In this document: in pieces, positions 44,327-56,090 of the stretch | Position numbering within the stretch: position 1 is the first letter of the stretch | How the letters are laid out: each line of letters starts with the position of its first letter | NCBI GenBank assembly: GCA_010015655.1 | Contig: ML976672.1 | Coordinates: 159,463 to 223,462 of the forward strand | Direction: 5' to 3' | Source of the DNA: Bimuria novae-zelandiae CBS 107.79 | Lineage: Eukaryota; Ascomycota; Dothideomycetes; Pleosporales; Didymosphaeriaceae | Length of the DNA stretch: 64,000 bases | Position numbers and translations under genes: made by a program | The notes under the pieces: generated by a model | Told to the model about the DNA's origin: nothing | The model's input: only the letters and a program-made list of their open reading frames with translations | Database searches by the model: none

Positions 44327-45367
44327 GTTTTGAAGAGATGGGTAGTGGTTTTGGTTGTGGGTGATGCTTGAGAAGTAAGTTTTGTGGTGGTCGCACAGTG
44401 AACACACGTTGGGGAAGTGACGTGTGATGTCATTCGGATTTAGTCTCTTAAACCCGTCAGCACCCTACGACGAGAAGCCCACCCTACCGGTCAGTTGTCC
44501 ATTCATAGCTTAACAACATGGCAACCCATCCGTACAAAATTCTCATACACATCCAAAAAAAAACTCGTTCTCAAAAGGGTTCGCTTTCAGAAGGTCATAG
44601 CCGGGGACCTGTGTCATCGTTAGTACGAGTTATCATAGGTGCAATGCAATAAGGACTCCAGGTGCAAGTGCAATAAGGCACTTCAGGTGCCTTTAGATAC
44701 TCGGGCATTGCGTTGTTGTCACGCATCACGATTTTCCGTTCGGACTGCCTTTGTTTCATAGTTCACATGCATGATAATGAGGGCCTAAGATGATGTGTTT
44801 GAGATGACCTAGGCAAACTAGCTAAATCATCCAAACCAGAACTTCATCCAACCTAGACCTCGTTTTCTCAAATAACTATTGTGTTGCAGAGAACCTGATA
44901 GCGCAAACGCAGAGGGGGATGCCACGATTCTTTAGGCTCCCGTCAGGATGTCCGAGTCACCAGCATCGAGAACCACCATTGTTGAGCAGCGGAAAAGTTT
45001 TCCGCACGATGTTCCCAGCTCAAACTGCGATAGTGTATCAGCTGTTGTCCTCCAGGGCTAAAGCCTCGCGGCTTCGTGTATGCCCCTTCGCAGGACCGTC
45101 CGCGCTCTGTGGTGCTGGACATCCAGAACGCATCGATGCGATTACGACCGGAAAAAGGTCTACGAGACAGGGTACGCGCGGAGGACTACGACTTACGTTG
45201 TTGCCATTGAAGTGGTGGACAGACGTCTTCGAAAGCATGGCATAGTCTTGATCCATTAGCTTCGTGCAGGTAAAGGGAGAAGCACCCATATTCGAGCTCT
45301 GAGCTGGATAGCTAGCGTAAAATATTTTACATTGTTCGGTCTGTAGGTCGGGCCTTCCTTCCCCGAG
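44327..45367. other. Intergenic region, no supported gene
   Basis: About 1 kb between two genes on the same strand. A short plus frame at 44919-45245 has no domains. A small duplication of CAGGTGC/GCAATAAGG words occurs at 44645-44690. Confidence 0.45.
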
Positions 45368-46122
45368 TCAACCGGCAACCACGCACACTTGCCGAATCCA
45401 TGAAATCGCCGCAAGTCTCATTCTCTGACGCCATGCCCATGCACTCTTCGTGATTAAGTACAATGCAAAGTGGAAGCCCATCAAGTTGACTCTTGCCTGG
45501 TTCTTTGTTAGTAAAGGGCTAGTTGATTGCATGAAGGAAGTCTCACCCACAGTTTTACACCGCTAGCAGGCAGCGTTGATGGTCCTTGCCGAGTGGGGCC
45601 GGATAGTCGAAGCAGGAAGTGATGTCGCGATAGAAGAACCTATTCGTGCGCAGAAGGCCGTCATGCAGAATGCTACAGAACTCATGTTCGTTGTGCTGTC
45701 CAGCCGCTATCATTAGCTCACTGCATCAAGGTAAAAAAAAAAGACAGTATAGAACATACCCGGCTGTCATCCTGAGGATCCGTGCCTTGGATCGTGGGGC
45801 CTCAAAGAGTACTATACCGCTTAGGCGGACAGATGCTCTTCACAGTTAGAATCTTCGGCGTAGCACTAAATGTTTCCGAAGCATTTGTTGCCTCAATCGA
45901 ATCGAGGTCGCAAAGAATCCATGTATCACCAGGACTATCCACAACGTAGCTCACCCGCCAGTCGAGTTCGGCACTGCAACTATTATTGCACTCGTGTATG
46001 CAGTAACCAGTGACAGGGATTCCGAGGTATAAGTACACTCGTTCTCGCAATTCTCGGGGAAGTTGCTGGAGACGTGAAGGTAGCATCTCGATGGTCGAGG
46101 CTTTGGCAGGCTTTGAGTCCAT
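45368..46122 (-). CDS. F-box/2EXR-like hypothetical protein, three exons
   Basis: Exons 46122-45818, 45720-45561 and 45496-45368, with introns of 97 and 64 nt (the second with branch TTTACTAAC). The frame is kept at both joins; 197 residues. The N-terminus MDSKPAKASTIEMLPSRLQQL precedes LPRELRERVYLYLGIPV, the helix found at the start of F-box/2EXR-type fungal proteins. Exon 1 continues with WRVSYVVDSPGDTWILCDLDSIE, exon 2 with CSILHDGLLRTNRFFYRDITSCF, and exon 3 ends in MGFHFALYLITKSAWAWRQR. An in-frame ATG at 46302 would add 60 residues containing a TLKS repeat; I prefer 46122. Proteins of this kind are abundant in Dothideomycetes and of unknown role; a ubiquitin-ligase adaptor function is only suggested by the motif. 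Confidence 0.75.
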
Positions 46123-46419
46123 CTTGACGACGTGTTGGTGTTGGGTTGATTTTGAGGGTGATTTTAAGGTTGATTTTAAGGTTGGTTGGTACGAGTCTGT
46201 TTGTCCAGGCGGGCTTGTTGTTTGCACCTTGCTGTCATGCACAGGTGGTCCGTGAACTCCCTTGAAAGAGGACCCTGCGCAAACGCGTAACAAACCTTTC
46301 AAATAGAGAGAAACGCCATTTCACATTATCATTTGATCGTACACTCGTCTTATCATTTTCTCAAATAGAGACTCCAGGGTATCATGCAATCGCTCGCTCG
46401 CCTAGCATCCATGGCTCCA

Positions 46420-47191
46420 TCATATCAGATCAATGCCTTCCCTCTCTGCCGCCTGTAATATATATTTCCTGGTCTTCTCATCGGGCACCAGATCCAGCGC
46501 CACCTGATCATTCATATCTCTCTTGTCGAACTCAGCGCCACTCGTGAGCAGCAACAACGCCGCATCGCCATGGCCCTCCGCTATCGCATGATGCAGCGCC
46601 GTCATCCCATCCATATCCGTTGCATTCAGCGGACTCTTCCCGGGCCCTAGCAACTCCTTGATCATGGGCACGCTTCCCACAGCGGCCGCCCTATGTAGCG
46701 CCAGCTGTCCCCGCTTGTCCTTAACCCTTGCGCTCGCCTTCTCCTTGAGTAGCATCCTTGCAACATCTAAGTTGTTCTTGCTCGCGCAGAAATGTAGCGC
46801 AGTCTGACCGTTATTGTTCTTCGCATTCACATCGGCGTCTTTAGAGATCAGGAGAGAGACGATGGCATCGGCTTCTTTCCGGGAGCACGCCATCATGAGG
46901 GGTGTCCAGCCTGAGCCGTCGGTCGCATCGGGATCGAATGATTTGGACTGTACGAGGAGCTGTACTATCGGGAGGTGGTTGTAGGAGACTGCCCAGTGAA
47001 TAGGTAGACGATCGTCATCATCGCGGAGAGAGGTGAGCTTGGGGTTTGCGGAGAGGAGGGATTCGACCTTGGAAGCTGCGGGGACGATTAGTGAACCTGG
47101 CCAAGATGCGGGGCACAAGCGACGTACTTTGGCCCTCGCGACAGGCTTCGTGAATTGCAAATTTGGAATTTGCGTCCTGAATGGCTGACAT
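46420..47191 (-). CDS. NAS6: Ankyrin-repeat proteasome assembly chaperone (Nas6/gankyrin)
   Basis: Two exons, 47191-47128 and 47075-46420, with a 52-nt GTACGT..CAG intron; 239 residues, close to yeast Nas6 (228). The start MSAIQDANSKFAIHEACREGQ is the first ankyrin helix. About seven ankyrin repeats follow, with consensus blocks RLPIHWAVSYNHLPIVQLL, GWTPLMMACSRKEADAIVSLL, GQTALHFCASKNNLDVARMLL, GQLALHRAAAVGSVPMIKELL and GMTALHHAIAEGHGDAALLLL. Nas6 binds the C-domain of the Rpt3 ATPase while the 19S base is assembled. It is divergently transcribed from the GPI-like gene, sharing a 455-bp promoter region. Confidence 0.9.
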
Positions 47192-47646
47192 GTTTGATTT
47201 GATTCCGAATATCAAAGTGACAGATGCGATCCTGCGAACCTGCAGCTATCAAGATCCCACTAAAAAATGACCCCACTGCGGACGGTTCGGCAAAGCCACA
47301 GGCGGGGGTCTGACCAATCAACTCAGTGGCACACCGCCTTGCACGTGCGGTTCCTTGGACAACACACCACCTGGTCTGGGCACACCATCGAGTCCCACAA
47401 GGTCTTAGAACATCCCAGCTTCCTACTTCGTGACGTCTTTGTCTTTGTCTTTGTATTTCCCCAAGAGACACTCGAGGAAGATAACATATACTGTGCACTT
47501 TCCAACTGTGCATCGCAGCTTCCATCCCAACATTCGGCTACACTTCCCAATACCGCAGTCTGTTTATCGGCTATTGATCGGCGCCTCAAACATTCCTCAA
47601 GCAACTGCGCATTCCTCACCGCAGACGACTCAATTGCGGCCTAAGA
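47192..47646. promoter_or_regulatory. Bidirectional promoter region between NAS6 and the GPI-like gene
   Basis: 455 bp between two divergent start codons. It includes three tandem CTTTGT hexamers (47436-47453). I cannot identify factor sites with confidence. Confidence 0.35.
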
Positions 47647-48462
47647 ATGCGCACAACACTGTTTCTCGTTCCTGCGATTGCGCTTGCCACATCCGAATTC
47701 GCGACAAACTTCCAGCCCGCCGTTCTCGCACAAAACAATGACACACTTGTCGAAGATGGCATTTCCGAGCTTCTAAAGCGACAGTACGATCCCAATGGCT
47801 GCGCCGATGGATACAGGGCTTGCACAAACATCAATCAGCCCGGCTTGTGCTGTCCAAACGATAACATATGTTCCGCCGACCAAGCCGGCCACGCCGCGTG
47901 CTGTCCAGTCGGCTCAGCGTGTACGGGCACGATCGCGCCGTTCACACGAGGCTCATCGTCCACCGGAACACCAACAATCGGCTCTGTGACCACAACGGTA
48001 ACGGCCAACCCCACGGGAACGGAAAACCCTACAGGCACCGGCAACCCATTCGTGCAGGGCAGCGGCGCAAGCGCAACAAGCTGGGTACCAAATACCTTCT
48101 TCCCCTTCGCCTACCTCCCCACGACTTACAGTTCCGCAGCCGCCTGCTCTTCCGCTTATAGCCGCTGCCAGAGCGATGCTGCGCGCTGCACGGCTGCTCT
48201 AGCGAGCGGCCAGAACTTCGGCGTTACCGTATCCGCGCCCAACGGAGGTGTCACCATCACAGCTGTGCCGAGCCTGGGCAGTGCATCCGCGAGCAGCATC
48301 TGCTCAAGCTTGAGCTCTGCCGCTTGCTCCGGGGATTGGAACGTCGCTGCGTGCTCAGCGTATGCGGGTGGAGATGGTAGTGGGAGTGGCAGAAGGTGCG
48401 GAGACGTTTACAAAGTGGGCGCGGGCTTTGCGTTAGGCATTGCGGGACAGATACTTAGATGA
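47647..48462 (+). CDS. Secreted Cys-rich protein, probably GPI-anchored
   Basis: 271 residues, no intron. The N-terminal signal peptide is RTTLFLVPAIALATSEFA. A Cys-rich block at ~52-92 (CADGYRACTNINQPGLCCP, CSADQAGHAACCPVGSAC) has eight Cys in a CC-doublet pattern. It is followed by a Thr/Gly/Asn-Pro-rich linker (98-135) that is probably O-glycosylated, then a second domain with regularly spaced Cys (AACSSAYSRCQSDAARCTAAL). The C-terminal FALGIAGQILR preceded by a small-residue stretch could be a GPI signal, though it is short. The architecture is common among cell-wall proteins of Dothideomycetes; function unknown. Confidence 0.82.
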   Translation: MRTTLFLVPAIALATSEFATNFQPAVLAQNNDTLVEDGISELLKRQYDPNGCADGYRACTNINQPGLCCPNDNICSADQAGHAACCPVGSACTGTIAPFTRGSSSTGTPTIGSVTTTVTANPTGTENPTGTGNPFVQGSGASATSWVPNTFFPFAYLPTTYSSAAACSSAYSRCQSDAARCTAALASGQNFGVTVSAPNGGVTITAVPSLGSASASSICSSLSSAACSGDWNVAACSAYAGGDGSGSGRRCGDVYKVGAGFALGIAGQILR

Positions 48463-48725
48463 TGGATTGGGCAGGGCTGTTGGGTCCGTCATTTCGTGTA
48501 TATATTTGCAATTCCGGAACGAAAATGGGAAGCGTGCTTTGTGCTTGGCAACGGAGTTGGGCGTTTTATGAGGTGGAAGCTCGATGGCTCGATAATGACG
48601 GCAACGCAGAGGGGTGTATGACGTAGTTGTATGCACGATGGAATGTGCATGTTCACGGATATGCGGCTTGCTTGAGCGTGTAGTTTGGTATGGAAGACAT
48701 AAGATAAGTCTAAGTTGGAATAAAT

Positions 48726-49517
48726 GTGCATGTACCACTCATTGGTGACGAACTTGACCTGGCAAATCTTGGGGTCTATGCAGAGCCAGGCTCCAACAGA
48801 ACCGACTTGTTTGGTGGGCGGCCAAGCTTGCAAAACGCTGATTCAGAAGAAGCCATGCAAATAATCAAGGGGTGGATACAAGAGTGCATTTGCTCACATT
48901 CGCGATGCGCGCGAACAAATTCCGTCCCAAAACTCCCAACTCGCGTTTTGGACCTATCTGGGGATGGAATTGGTCTGTTCATCACGCATAATCAATAGAA
49001 TAGATACGCCGCTCTAAGTCACTGCTAGGGCCTAAATCCTCTATTGAAGACCATGACGGGCAATGTTAGTGCTCATCAAATAGGTATACCCTTCAGTTCG
49101 CTCCCAAGGACCTTTCAGCATGCAGTTCAGATCACAAGAATGATCGGCCTTAGGTTTCTCTGGATTGATCCTTTGTATATTGTCCAAGATGACAAAAGTG
49201 ATTGGGAAAGAGAAGCCGTTTAAATGGGCAGCGTATACGAGGGCGCACATGCCACCATTGCTGCCACAGGGAGCTCGAACGCTTACGACGGTTGCTTTAT
49301 TGCTCGGCCCGAGTTAATGGAACCTGTGCCTTTCAGCATCACCTATCGTGGTGCCGAATTCAAGGTATATGCTGCCTTGCGCCCTGAGTCAGCTTCGGCG
49401 GACTTGCAAATGAATCCTTTGGCTGACCGTGCTTGGATCACGCAAGAATGGCTCTTATCGCGACGCATAATACATATCATCATTATACGCATGGTTGAGA
49501 TTAGTGCAGCTCCCTAG
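48726..49517 (+). pseudogene. HET-domain (heterokaryon incompatibility) pseudogene
   Basis: A single reading frame holds a HET domain interrupted by three stops and no frameshift. The region before the domain reads MQIIKGWIQECICSHSRC, then LPTRVLDLSGD. It is followed by TAG (48996), AALSHC then TAG (49026) where LSHCWG has Trp, LPRTFQHAVQITRMIGLRFLWIDPLYIVQDD, TAA (49221), and finally MGSVYEGAHATIAATGS...NPLADRAWITQEWLLSRRIIH. HET proteins trigger programmed cell death on fusion of unlike mycelia. No start for a full-length protein is present, and the part after the domain is missing. Confidence 0.85.
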
Positions 49518-50370
49518 CTTACAAACATGTACAATAGGGCGGGTAAGGTTTATGAAATAGAGGCAGTATGTATGTTGTAACCTAGCACGTATATCTACCC
49601 AACTGCGACAAACGGAATCAGGTTTCACATTCATCATCTACTTTCATCCCACGAATCTTCGCGACATTGAGCCACCATGCAAATTCCCAAATTTTCGCCC
49701 TGGGTAGGTGCAGTACAATCATTTGTCCCTCCCACTACTGCTCATCTTCACACCCTACCTGTCCCCTGTTATATTTGCATCTCAGTGAGGTGAAACTGCT
49801 ACATCGAGGCTTCTTGCTCGTATCAAAAGAGTACCAAATACTTTCATTGCAGTGGCTGCACGAGTACCAGGCTCAACCCTGGATGTTGATGCACAATGTA
49901 TTGCGCAAACACGATGGCGGACTTGCGACCGTATTGACCCAGAAAAACGCCCATAAAGCTCTGCATAAGCTTGGTGTTGTGCTTTAACGATTTCTTTTTT
50001 TTATAGCCTTGGAGGTCGCAGAAGTGTGTCTACCGGCTGGGAATACTGGTATCGTGATTAACTTTTACGTATCTCTAGATCGCATTCTGAATCGCATAAG
50101 TTGAGTGTGTGCATTAGAAACTCAAGAGGGTTGAAACAAGGCTTGTCAGATTATTGAATGTGTTCTAGGGTAGAGGTTGAAATGAGTGGTCTCTTGTAGT
50201 GTACGCACAATGCGTATCAGCCTGCATTTCACCCACATGGGTACGCTGGGCCTTCGTGCCTTATGTCCTTACTATATCTGTACGTGCTCATAAGTTCCTA
50301 GGAACCGAGCCAGAGCACGCATTTCATTTGGACATCAACCCTTAGCGTACGAACTTCAACTGCATTCAAA
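49518..50370. other. Intergenic region, no supported gene
   Basis: No coding sequence recognised; may hold the unrecognisable 3' part of the HET pseudogene and the promoter of the following gene. The small plus frame at 49667-49987 lacks support. Confidence 0.45.
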
Positions 50371-51300
50371 ATGGAACAGTTTCAACAACCGAAAGAACCT
50401 GCTGCTATTCCATACGGAGTCTCCATGGCTCCAAGCACTCACTCATCTGAGTCGACGAGCAGTACCACCACCGGCCCACCGTCCATCCCCAGCATTCTGG
50501 TACAGAACTCCGCATTGCTCAGACTCCCCGGTGAGCTTCGAAACAAGACTTACGCCAAAATCCTAGGGACGTCGCTCAACGGCGCCACGTTACTCCGGGA
50601 AGCACTCGCCGTTGCATCCGTAAGCCGTCAGGTCCGGTCCGAATTCTGGTCCTTCTTCCTTGGCCGCGCCGTCTTCACACAGGACTTCCGTACCTACCAA
50701 AGCGACGGCTTCCTCGAGATGTTCTTCCCCACAACGGACCGCGAGGTCATGCAGGAGTACCTTGGGAACCTCAAATTCACGCTGGAGTTCCGCGGTGCGA
50801 GCTACACGAACAGCATCACCGCGCCCGCGAATGGCGCGACAATCGATCTCCGCCCGCTTATCCAGCTGCTGCGCTCTTCACCATCGGTCAGCTTCGCGCT
50901 AGATAAAAAGACGCGTTGGGTGTGTCGGCGTAGGGATCTTGAGGCGTTCATCAAGTATGCGCGAACGGCCGATACGTGGGCTGTGACGCCGCTGCTGACG
51001 TCACTTGCGCTGCGGTTGCGCGAGGCGCAGATGGGAGACTCGTGGGATGCGCCTATGTTCTGGGTCATTGATGTGGGACTGAAGCGCGATCTGCAGTATG
51101 TGTATGAGCAGATGGGTTTACTCGCGTACTTGGAGCAGCACAGCTTTGAGGGTCGTGAGGGAATTACATTCCATCTCATTTGGGATAAAGAGGAGGTGAA
51201 GATCTCGGCGAAGAAGTCGTGGGTTGCAAAGGTGAAGGGATACATTGGCAAGGGACTTAGGAAGCTGGTTATCGGTCCGTGTGTGCCTAAGGAGAAGTAG
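50371..51300 (+). CDS. 2EXR/F-box-like hypothetical protein
   Basis: 309 residues, single exon. A Ser/Thr-rich N-terminus (~1-45) precedes LLRLPGELRNKTYAKILG (about 50-67) and ALAVASVSRQVRSEFWSFFL, the paired-helix pattern seen at the start of F-box/2EXR-type fungal proteins (LPxELRNxIY ... ..CRQIRxE). The rest is an alpha/beta region without a recognised domain, ending in a basic segment (KVKGYIGKGLRKLVIG). The frame is intact, with high third-position GC. Role unknown. Confidence 0.82.
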   Translation: MEQFQQPKEPAAIPYGVSMAPSTHSSESTSSTTTGPPSIPSILVQNSALLRLPGELRNKTYAKILGTSLNGATLLREALAVASVSRQVRSEFWSFFLGRAVFTQDFRTYQSDGFLEMFFPTTDREVMQEYLGNLKFTLEFRGASYTNSITAPANGATIDLRPLIQLLRSSPSVSFALDKKTRWVCRRRDLEAFIKYARTADTWAVTPLLTSLALRLREAQMGDSWDAPMFWVIDVGLKRDLQYVYEQMGLLAYLEQHSFEGREGITFHLIWDKEEVKISAKKSWVAKVKGYIGKGLRKLVIGPCVPKEK

Positions 51301-51821
51301 CGGAGAGTGTGAAGTCCAGTGAGGTAGCACCATACTACGCTGCTGGAGAGGTGTTTCTGCAGGATTGCGCATAAAACCGGGTTTTCTTAGACGGGGCAAG
51401 TGCCTCCGGGATGGAGGCCGATAAATCTTTTGGTAATGGTACAACAATGGTTATGGAACACGGTTTTTTGAGTAGGATAGCTAAGGAGTGAATTATTATC
51501 AATATACGAATTCAGCTTATATTCTTTGCGTATGCATATAGCTGAGTTCCCTTACTGCGTTAATACTCTGGAAAGAAATCCAGAAGTAGTTCTTTTGACT
51601 GGATTAACCTCGAATGGGTGATGACTATTGGCACAGTAAACGAACGGAGCAAGCGAAGCGGGGCAACTTCCTGGCTCCCTGATGTGAATTCTAAAATCTC
51701 CTTCACGTCGAGAGCCTGAGAACCACCAAATTTGAACCTATTGCAGCCTATTTTAACTTCCAGATTGACTAGAATAAAGTCGTCCAACCGGGCACATATC
51801 ACTGTCAATGGAACCCGACGT
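51301..51821 (-). other. Flank of the hAT insertion with a gene fragment
   Basis: A minus-strand frame from 51821 to 51560 reads VPLTVICARLDDFILVNLEV and continues to a stop. It may be the 3' part of a gene cut by the hAT element at 51822. The 5' counterpart would be the open frame immediately right of 62018. See the finding on frame continuity; weak evidence. Confidence 0.35.
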
Positions 51822-52099
51822 CAGAGCTGGCAACAAGCAAGTCAATTAAGTTAAGGTAAATTGCTTAATTAATTAACCGATATAGTGGCTTTTACTTAAC
51901 TTAATTAACTTAATGGCGTAAATCAGGCTCGATTTATTAACTTAATTAACTTAATTAATAACTTTACTAAGCTAATTAAGAGTAATTAACCGCCGTAGAT
52001 CTTATAGATAGTCTCTAGCTTATTAGGGGTAATAGCGTTAGTACGTTAATTATTTACTATTATTATAGGCTTTAAGCCAAGGCGCTTTTAGCTGCGTAG

Positions 52100-54059
52100 T
52101 AATTATAGCGTAGATAGAAGATCTACCTTTATGTATAACTGTCTTGTCTCTAATAAATTACCTAACTTTAAGAAGGTCCTCTCACAATTAGTAGCAGCGG
52201 CGGGGATACTAAGGATATTAAGAGTAAAGCGCGATAAGACAAGATACTTATTAGTCTTACCTATCTAATAGAGTAGCGGGTTACGCGTAAATAGGGAGTC
52301 CTTTAGTATAAGTAGTTTAATTATCTACTACTTAAACTTATTACGGCGGAGGACTAGGCGGGCGTCGTCACCTTATAGGGTGGCTCTTACAAAGTCTAAC
52401 TAGCTACTAGATAGCCTAGTACGTGCCTTCTTTAGTGGAGGCTCTAGCGTACTAATAGGAGATACGGCATCTTTAAACTCTAACTATAAGCGTTAAAAGC
52501 TAACGTAGCAATTATCTAGCCAGCCTTTATAGGTATAACACCCCTTATAGAGATCCTTATCGTAATTAAGCGGTATAGCCTATATCTTATCTATAAGACC
52601 TTTTGTGTGTAGGTGGAGATAGTAAGCTACGTAATATACTAGGGCGTCCTTTAGCTTGCGCAGGTACTTAAGGATCTTTGTGTAAGCTATATTATAGGTA
52701 GCTTTTATATAGTCCTCCGGGGCATTAACGTCGTTAAAGTTAACATTATTATATTAAAAGAGCATCTTATTAAGGGTAGTAGTAAACTATAAGAGCGTAG
52801 GGAGGACCTCCTATATTACACCTAATATGCTAGCCACGCCCCTACCCTTTATACAAATAGTGGCTTCTTTAAATAGTTATAAAATCCTCTAGTACTCTAT
52901 AATTATTACCTAGTCCTTAGCAGTAAGGCCATCTTCTTTAATAAACTAACGTTACTTAATATTAGGTATATTATTACGTTATCGGGTGCTATAGTAATAA
53001 TACTTAATAAGCTTATAGTTAATATAATTATTAAGGAGTGCGCGAAGCTCGAGCGCGCGCGTAAAATAGTTATAATAAGAGTTTTATCTTATCTTTACTA
53101 GCTTAATAATCTCTAACGTCTTTAGCTTGTTATTACTACCTAATTAGGCGTTATAGGTTACCTAATACTATTTAAGAAGCTAGCGAGCTTAAGGGGTGCA
53201 GATAGAGGTAATAATATTAATAAGTACGCCTAATAGGCTAGCCTATCACCACTCCTCGAGAAACGCTATCTCGTTGTTAAATTACTTATCTACGTTATTA
53301 AAGGCGTCGCGATCTTTGCTAAAAATAATTTATTAGGCTATAAGGTTAATTATATAGTAGGCGTAACGCAGACGCTAATAGCGGGCGTTAAAATTATATT
53401 TAATAGCTAGGGCGTTAATCGCAGCGTTGTTATTAGTAGTATTATTAAAGATAAAGTAACCTAAGCTATAGGCGGATATCTTAAAGCTTTTAAGCATAGC
53501 GTTAATAATAGCAGTAATATTAGCGCCTGTATATTAGCCTATTAGCGACGATAGGTCTAATACGTAATCGCGAGGGTTACCGTCGCTATTAAGATAGTAG
53601 ACGTAGATACCCGTTAGCGCCTATTTATTACCTGTTAATATCTAATTATTAAAGAAGATATAGATGGCCGATCGCGCGTCTTATAGATAATTAATAATAG
53701 TAGGTATATAAGACTCGTACTCCGTAATTATATAGGCTCGTAAGGTGTTGTAAGATCTCTATATCTCCGCCTTAGCTAACAGGTTAGCCTACCGTAATAT
53801 GTGGCAAAAAGCTACGCCCTTAATTACTAAGAGCGCCTAGTTATTTATTACTACCTAATTAAGTACTAATTATAGGAAACTCGTGCGCAAGAAGCTTAAC
53901 GCGATAAGGTTAATAATGCCTTAAAATATTATAAGGCCTTTATAGTAGATATAGGTAAGTAAGAATAACTAAAAAAATAATATTATTATTGTCGTGCGAG
54001 AGGTAGACTTTTAGCTACCCTTATTAACGTGGTGTCTAGCTTTACGCTCTGCAAGATAG
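52100..54059 (-). pseudogene. hAT transposase, central and C-terminal part
   Basis: The minus strand reads LGYFIFNNTTNNNAAINALA...INLIA near 53470-53300 (hAT block LGYFxxDNASNN) and SIPAAATNCERTFLKLGNLLETRQ near 52215-52145, the C-terminal dimerisation motif. Stops are frequent (RIP-like). The N-terminal part of the same transposase is at 61247-61870 beyond the nested Gypsy element. Confidence 0.8.
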
Positions 54060-54233
54060 TGTAAAAAAGCGCCCTGACTACGGGCGACTCAGTCTATCCA
54101 CAGTACTAAGGCGATCCCTTAGAGAGGGAAGAGAAGGGCTGCGGCGAGGGAAGTAGATAGGCGGAAGGCCCGGATAGCGCCGTTCTAGAGCGGACTAGGG
54201 CCGTCGAGGGCCCTCGACCTACGACTCGTGACA
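54060..54233 (-). repeat. 3' LTR of Gypsy copy 2
   Basis: 174 bp, TGTAAAAAAG...CGTGACA on the plus strand. It differs from the 5' LTR (61073-61246) at four positions, each G/C here and A/T there. Confidence 0.95.
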
Positions 54234-54624
54234 AAGGCTCTTTTCTTTAAGGGTCTCGACCGCGAGAATAAGCACGTAATAACTAGCCTAATTAGGCCTC
54301 GCGTATTACGTAAGCTAATAACGTAAGCTAAATCTTAGGCTTACACTAAGGCCTAAAACCCTTATTCTTACTCTTTACTCGGCGGCTTACCTTATCCTAG
54401 AGGCTCCCTAACCCGTAAGTACGACCTGGCCAATCTATAGCAGTCTAGGGTGCCTGACCCTAGATGCCCCCTATTTTAGTACCTAGTCGCTCCAAATTTG
54501 GGGGTCGTAAAGGTAGACTAACCTGGTGCAGGCCTACCAAGTCGTCCCTATACTTGTCACTTCTCCACCGCCCTCTTCAGCAACCTTTAGACTTTGTCTA
54601 GACATACCTACGCTATTTGGCACC

Positions 54625-55464
54625 ATGAGTACCGTAAACGCTGTCCTTAAGGCCCTAATTAACAAGGCGCGTGTAAGCGCGATTAGTACTATTAACCCGT
54701 GCTATATCTACCTTCCTATTATCTTAAACAGCCTTAAGAAGTCTAATTATAAGAAGATAAAGCTCTGCTAGTTTTAAGTTAAGGAGATACGTCATGTCTA
54801 GTCTAAGGTAGTGTATGTCAATCTTGGCCTAATAGATTTAAAGGACTATAATTTAATCTACCGCTGCGATGCCTGCTACAGCGGTAGTAAGGATTATTAG
54901 TAGGTAAGTTAGCGCTTTAAGGGTTATGTAGGGGTTTCGAGGCTAATTAGTAGCAGATACCTAAAGACAACTTAGAGAACGTGTCGAGTGCCCTAATTAC
55001 CCTTATACCGCGCTTAAGCTAAATTAATACGTATACATGTAATAAGATTAACCTTTCTAGATTAAATAAGGCATTGGTAAAGGCCACCGCGCAGGTACTA
55101 GAAACGGAATAGAATAATATTATTATATAAGTATTATCTAGTATAGTTAAGGGTTATCTAGACTAAGTCGTATAGGGCCACCGGATCCAAATTCTGCGGA
55201 AACCCGTTGACCCCCTACCACTTGGGTTATGACACCTGGCCTCCTGAGGAGATTATTCTAGTGGTGGGCCTCTCTGTTAAGGAGAAGCGAAAGAGGAAAG
55301 CTTTTGCTATAGAGGGGGGTAGTTTAACCTCTCTAGTTATTACTAGTGCTCTTACCCCTAGGCGCAAGAAGGTTACTCCTAAGTTAGTAAGGGTCCTTAA
55401 CCCTAATCCTAGGTTATTAATACTAATTTGGGGTAGTTGGCGTTTAAGGCTAGTGTCCTAGCCA
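54625..55464 (+). pseudogene. Antisense frame in the 3' region of Gypsy copy 2
   Basis: Plus-strand frame, opposite to gag-pol, starting CACCATGAGT (MSTVNAVLKALINKARVSAI) and continuing after TAG/TAA codons with protein-like sequence (DLKDYNLIYRCDACYSGSKD). A second open stretch at 55207-55460 reads TPYHLGYDTWPPEEIILVVG and has a basic KEKRKRKAF run. It lies between the chromodomain and the 3' LTR. No family is recognised. It could be an extra gene carried by the element or a captured host fragment. Confidence 0.35.
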
Positions 55465-55889
55465 CGCTAGACTTCCTCGCAGAGGAAGTAAAAAAGAAGA
55501 TTAAGAGTAAAGGTAGTTAAAAGACTTTTTAGCAAGCCTACGAGTCTAAGCGCCTAACTAATTAAGAGGGTTATTTAGTACAATCTAGGGATTCCTGCCC
55601 CTATTAATAGTGTTTGGATTTTATTTACGTTCTATACCCTTAGGCAGTTTTGGTTAGGTTTTAGTTGGCTATAATCGCGTTAGGTACAGTCTAAATAGGC
55701 TTATAAGCCTCTGTTAGGCCCCGAGAGGCGTAAATGGGCCTAGATAGCTTATTCTAGTCTTTAGTCTATTTAAGAATCCTCTGTCTTGTTTATTCTAGTA
55801 TTTCGCAGCCTATAAAGTGTACTCTCTAAGGTAATTTATTATTAATTACTATTAAGTGCTGTCTTCCTCCTTCTCTAGGGGGGCGACCC

Positions 55890-56090
55890 CGCCTCTTAGG
55901 CTCCTGTCTAGGGCGACCTTTAGTCTCCTTATCCAAGCCCTTTAGGAACTACTTTATCGCCCCTTTAGAGATTTTCTCTATAGATAACTACTAGTTCTTA
56001 TCGCTATCGTATCCTTTCTACTTAACTTTATATAGCTATTCTCCGTCCTAGAGTACCCTAGATCTAATTCCTTTAATTAGGTATATATCC
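55890..56090 (-). pseudogene. Chromodomain and AT-hook-like tail of the Gypsy integrase
   Basis: The minus strand reads GIRSRVL-stop-DGE-stop-LYKVK-stop-KGYDSDKN, matching the chromodomain pattern (ILDSR..., YxVKWxGY) with Trp codons as TAG. It is followed by ETKGRPRQEPKRRGRPPREG, an AT-hook-like basic tail. Chromodomains guide integration of chromoviruses to heterochromatin. Confidence 0.75.
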
